A stretch of DNA of 64,000 bases from Pilimelia terevasa (GTDB taxonomy: Bacteria; Actinomycetota; Actinomycetes; Mycobacteriales; Micromonosporaceae), in NCBI RefSeq assembly GCF_014647915.1, contig NZ_BMQC01000005.1:186001-250000 (forward strand), in the 5' to 3' direction. Positions 62,482 to 64,000 of this stretch are shown here, in pieces; position 1 is the stretch's first letter, and the number at the start of each line of letters is the position of its first letter. Made by a program: the position numbers and the translations under genes. The notes under the pieces are model-generated. The model saw nothing but the letters and a program-made list of their open reading frames with translations. It was not told where the DNA came from and made no database searches.

Positions 62482-63558
62482 TCAGGCGCCGCGGCGGGCG
62501 GACGCCAGCCAGCGCTCCAGGGTCGCCGCGGCGGCGCCCGAGTCGATCGCGTCGGCCGCGCGCGCCAGCCCGTCGGCCAGCGCCCGGCGCAGGGCCGACT
62601 CGCCCACCTCGGCCAGCCCGTCGCGGGCCACCAGGGCCGCGGCCGCATTGACCAGGACCGCGTCCCGCACGGGGCCGGCCGCGCCACCGACCACGCGCCG
62701 CAGGACGTCGGCGTTGAACGCCGGGTCCCCGCCGCGCAGGTCCTGCGCCCGGCTGCGGGGCAGTCCGAGGTCGACCGTGTCCACCCGCAGCGCCGTCACC
62801 GCGCCGCCGGCCGCGACCCAGATGCGGGTCGGCGCGGCCGTGCTGACCTCGTCCAGCCCGTCCTCGCCCCGGACCACCAGCACCGAGTCGCCCCGGGCGG
62901 CGAACACCTCGGCCATCAGCGGCGCCATCCGCGGGTCGAAGCAGCCGATCGCGCCGGCGCGCGGCCGGGCCGGGTTGGTGAGCGGGCCGAGGAAGTTGAA
63001 CGCCGTCGGCACCCCCAGCTCGCGCCGGACCCCGGCCACGTGCCGCATCCCCGGGTGGAACCGCGCCGCCATGCAGAACCCGATGCCGGCCTCGGCGACG
63101 GTCCGCCGGACCTCCGCGGCGCCCAGGTCCAGCGGGAGGCCGAGGTACTCCAGGACGTCGGCCGTGCCGCACTGGGAGGACGCGGCGCGGTTGCCGTGCT
63201 TGACCACGGTCACGCCCGCGCCGGCCACGACGACGGCGGCCATGGTGGAGATGTTGACGGTGTGCGCCCGGTCCCCGCCGGTGCCGACGACGTCGACGGC
63301 GGCGGCCCGGGTGGGCGCGTCCAGCGGTACCGGCACCGCGTGGGCGAGCATCGCCTCGACGAGGCCGGTCAGCTCCCCGACGGTCTCGCCCTTGGCGCGC
63401 AGGGCCATGGCGAACGCGGCGAACTGCGCCGGGGTCGCCGCGCCGGAGACGATCTCACCCATCGCCCAGGCGGTGTCGGCGGTCGTCAGCGGCGTGCCGG
63501 CGAGCAGGGTGGTGAGCAGCGCGGGCCAGCTCCGGGCGGTGGTCACGGCGGCGGTCAC
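62482..63558 (-). CDS. trpD: Anthranilate phosphoribosyltransferase
   Basis: 358-residue enzyme of tryptophan synthesis transferring phosphoribose from PRPP to anthranilate. The PRPP motif [17 protein letters not shown] is near residue 89, [18 protein letters not shown] binds substrate, and [13 protein letters not shown] and [10 protein letters not shown] (metal acidic pair) follow. Same position and orientation as M. tuberculosis trpD (Rv2192c). GTG 63558 lies 4 bases after the receiver-like gene, so the two are co-transcribed. Confidence 0.95.
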   Translation of the reverse strand: MTAAVTTARSWPALLTTLLAGTPLTTADTAWAMGEIVSGAATPAQFAAFAMALRAKGETVGELTGLVEAMLAHAVPVPLDAPTRAAAVDVVGTGGDRAHTVNISTMAAVVVAGAGVTVVKHGNRAASSQCGTADVLEYLGLPLDLGAAEVRRTVAEAGIGFCMAARFHPGMRHVAGVRRELGVPTAFNFLGPLTNPARPRAGAIGCFDPRMAPLMAEVFAARGDSVLVVRGEDGLDEVSTAAPTRIWVAAGGAVTALRVDTVDLGLPRSRAQDLRGGDPAFNADVLRRVVGGAAGPVRDAVLVNAAAALVARDGLAEVGESALRRALADGLARAADAIDSGAAAATLERWLASARRGA

Positions 63559-63562
63559 GGCG

Positions 63563-63991
63563 TCAGGCGGGCAGCGCGGGGCCGCCGGCGCCCGGCAGCG
63601 CCGCGTCCTGGCCGCGCAGGAGCGCGGCCACGGTCTGGCCGGTGGCGATCGGGTCCAGCGGCAGCCGCAGGGTGGCGTCGACCTCGGCGTACGCGGCGAG
63701 CCACTTGTCGGCCGCCCGGGCGATCGCCACCACGATGGGCGGCGGCGCGGCGAACTCGTCGCGGATCTGCCGGGCGATGCCCAGCCCCCCGGCCGGCGCG
63801 GCCTCGCCGTCGAGCAGCATGAGGTCGATCTCGTAGGTGTCGGTGAGCCGGATGCAGTCGGCGTAGGTGCCCGCCTCGACGAACTCGACGGCGAGGTCCG
63901 CGGCCGGCCGGGTGCCGATCGCCAGCCGCATCCGCTCGCGGACCTGCGGGTCGTCGCTGTACAGCAGGACGGTGTGCGAACGGTCAGTCAC
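63563..63991 (-). CDS. Stand-alone receiver-like protein lacking conserved Thr and Lys
   Basis: 142-residue CheY-like domain. The acidic pair D13-D14 (LYSDDP) and D61 (LMLLDGE) at the phosphorylation site are present. The switch Thr/Ser position reads VVAIARA, and the usual conserved Lys before Pro is replaced (TLRLPLDP). It may act as a pseudo-receiver or bind partners constitutively. No output domain. GTG 63991 gives [14 protein letters not shown]. Encoded directly before trpD. Confidence 0.78.
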   Translation of the reverse strand: MTDRSHTVLLYSDDPQVRERMRLAIGTRPAADLAVEFVEAGTYADCIRLTDTYEIDLMLLDGEAAPAGGLGIARQIRDEFAAPPPIVVAIARAADKWLAAYAEVDATLRLPLDPIATGQTVAALLRGQDAALPGAGGPALPA

Positions 63992-64000
63992 GGCCGGGGC

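Overview
The window is chromosomal DNA of a high-GC actinomycete, most likely of the family Micromonosporaceae. The evidence is very high GC in nearly all genes, many GTG starts, GTGA/ATGA gene overlaps, actinobacterial families such as class II DAHP synthase, PknL/Rv2175c, PimB and RNase AS, and an actinobacterial-type LexA box. From memory of the M. tuberculosis map, a scaffold of genes follows Rv2172c-Rv2192c in the same order and almost all the same orientation: metF, polyprenyl synthase, Rv2175c, pknL, aroG, RNase AS, plsC, Rv2183c-like, Rv2185c, Rv2186c-like, fadD15, pimB, the Rv2191-type nuclease and trpD. Lineage-specific genes are inserted between these markers.

Layout. 1-4.5 kb: an SOS-inducible mutasome operon on the minus strand (HEPN gene, imuA', imuB, dnaE2, cut by the window edge) behind a promoter that carries a perfect LexA box. 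4.5-14.2 kb: a proline-rich protein, a GNAT, metF with a CDP-alcohol phosphotransferase, a polyprenyl diphosphate synthase, a secreted crystallin-like protein, an unknown protein with a sensor kinase/regulator pair, and a split lycopene-cyclase pair. 14.2-19.4 kb: the PASTA kinase pknL with endonuclease IV, then an iron-storage group (bfd, bfr, P19/Tp34-like lipoprotein). 19.4-24.4 kb: threonine aldolase, aroG, proC, a PPi-type phosphofructokinase and RNase AS. 24.6-29.1 kb: a Crp-family regulator followed by a giant zinc-ribbon/adenylate cyclase/ATPase/TPR protein.

29.1-38.9 kb is the accessory region: an S1 protease with a decayed second copy, about 1.2 kb of gene-free low-GC DNA, then a polymorphic toxin locus. 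The locus is a 2270-residue Rhs protein with a HINT self-cleavage domain and a C-terminal ADP-ribosyltransferase-like toxin, an overlapping immunity gene, a strong terminator, and a broken LamG-domain gene upstream. GC content drops from about 70% to about 50% exactly after the HINT domain, marking an exchanged toxin/immunity cassette.

38.9-64 kb: plsC, an Rv2183c-like membrane protein, trehalose-phosphate synthase, an M1 peptidase, a catalytically degenerate alpha/beta hydrolase with a flavin monooxygenase, an EEP phosphatase, ROK glucokinase, an SRPBCC protein, acyl-CoA ligase, a second sensor kinase/regulator pair, pimB with an M48 protease, a NYN-domain protein, a DnaQ/GIY-YIG nuclease, a RelA/SpoT homologue with an apparently damaged synthetase site, a Nudix hydrolase with a sugar nucleotidyltransferase, trpD and a receiver-like protein.

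At least seven genes start 6-7 bases after a TANNNT element, the signature of leaderless transcription. Convergent gene pairs are usually separated by near-perfect hairpins. No tRNA, rRNA, CRISPR array or insertion sequence was recognised.
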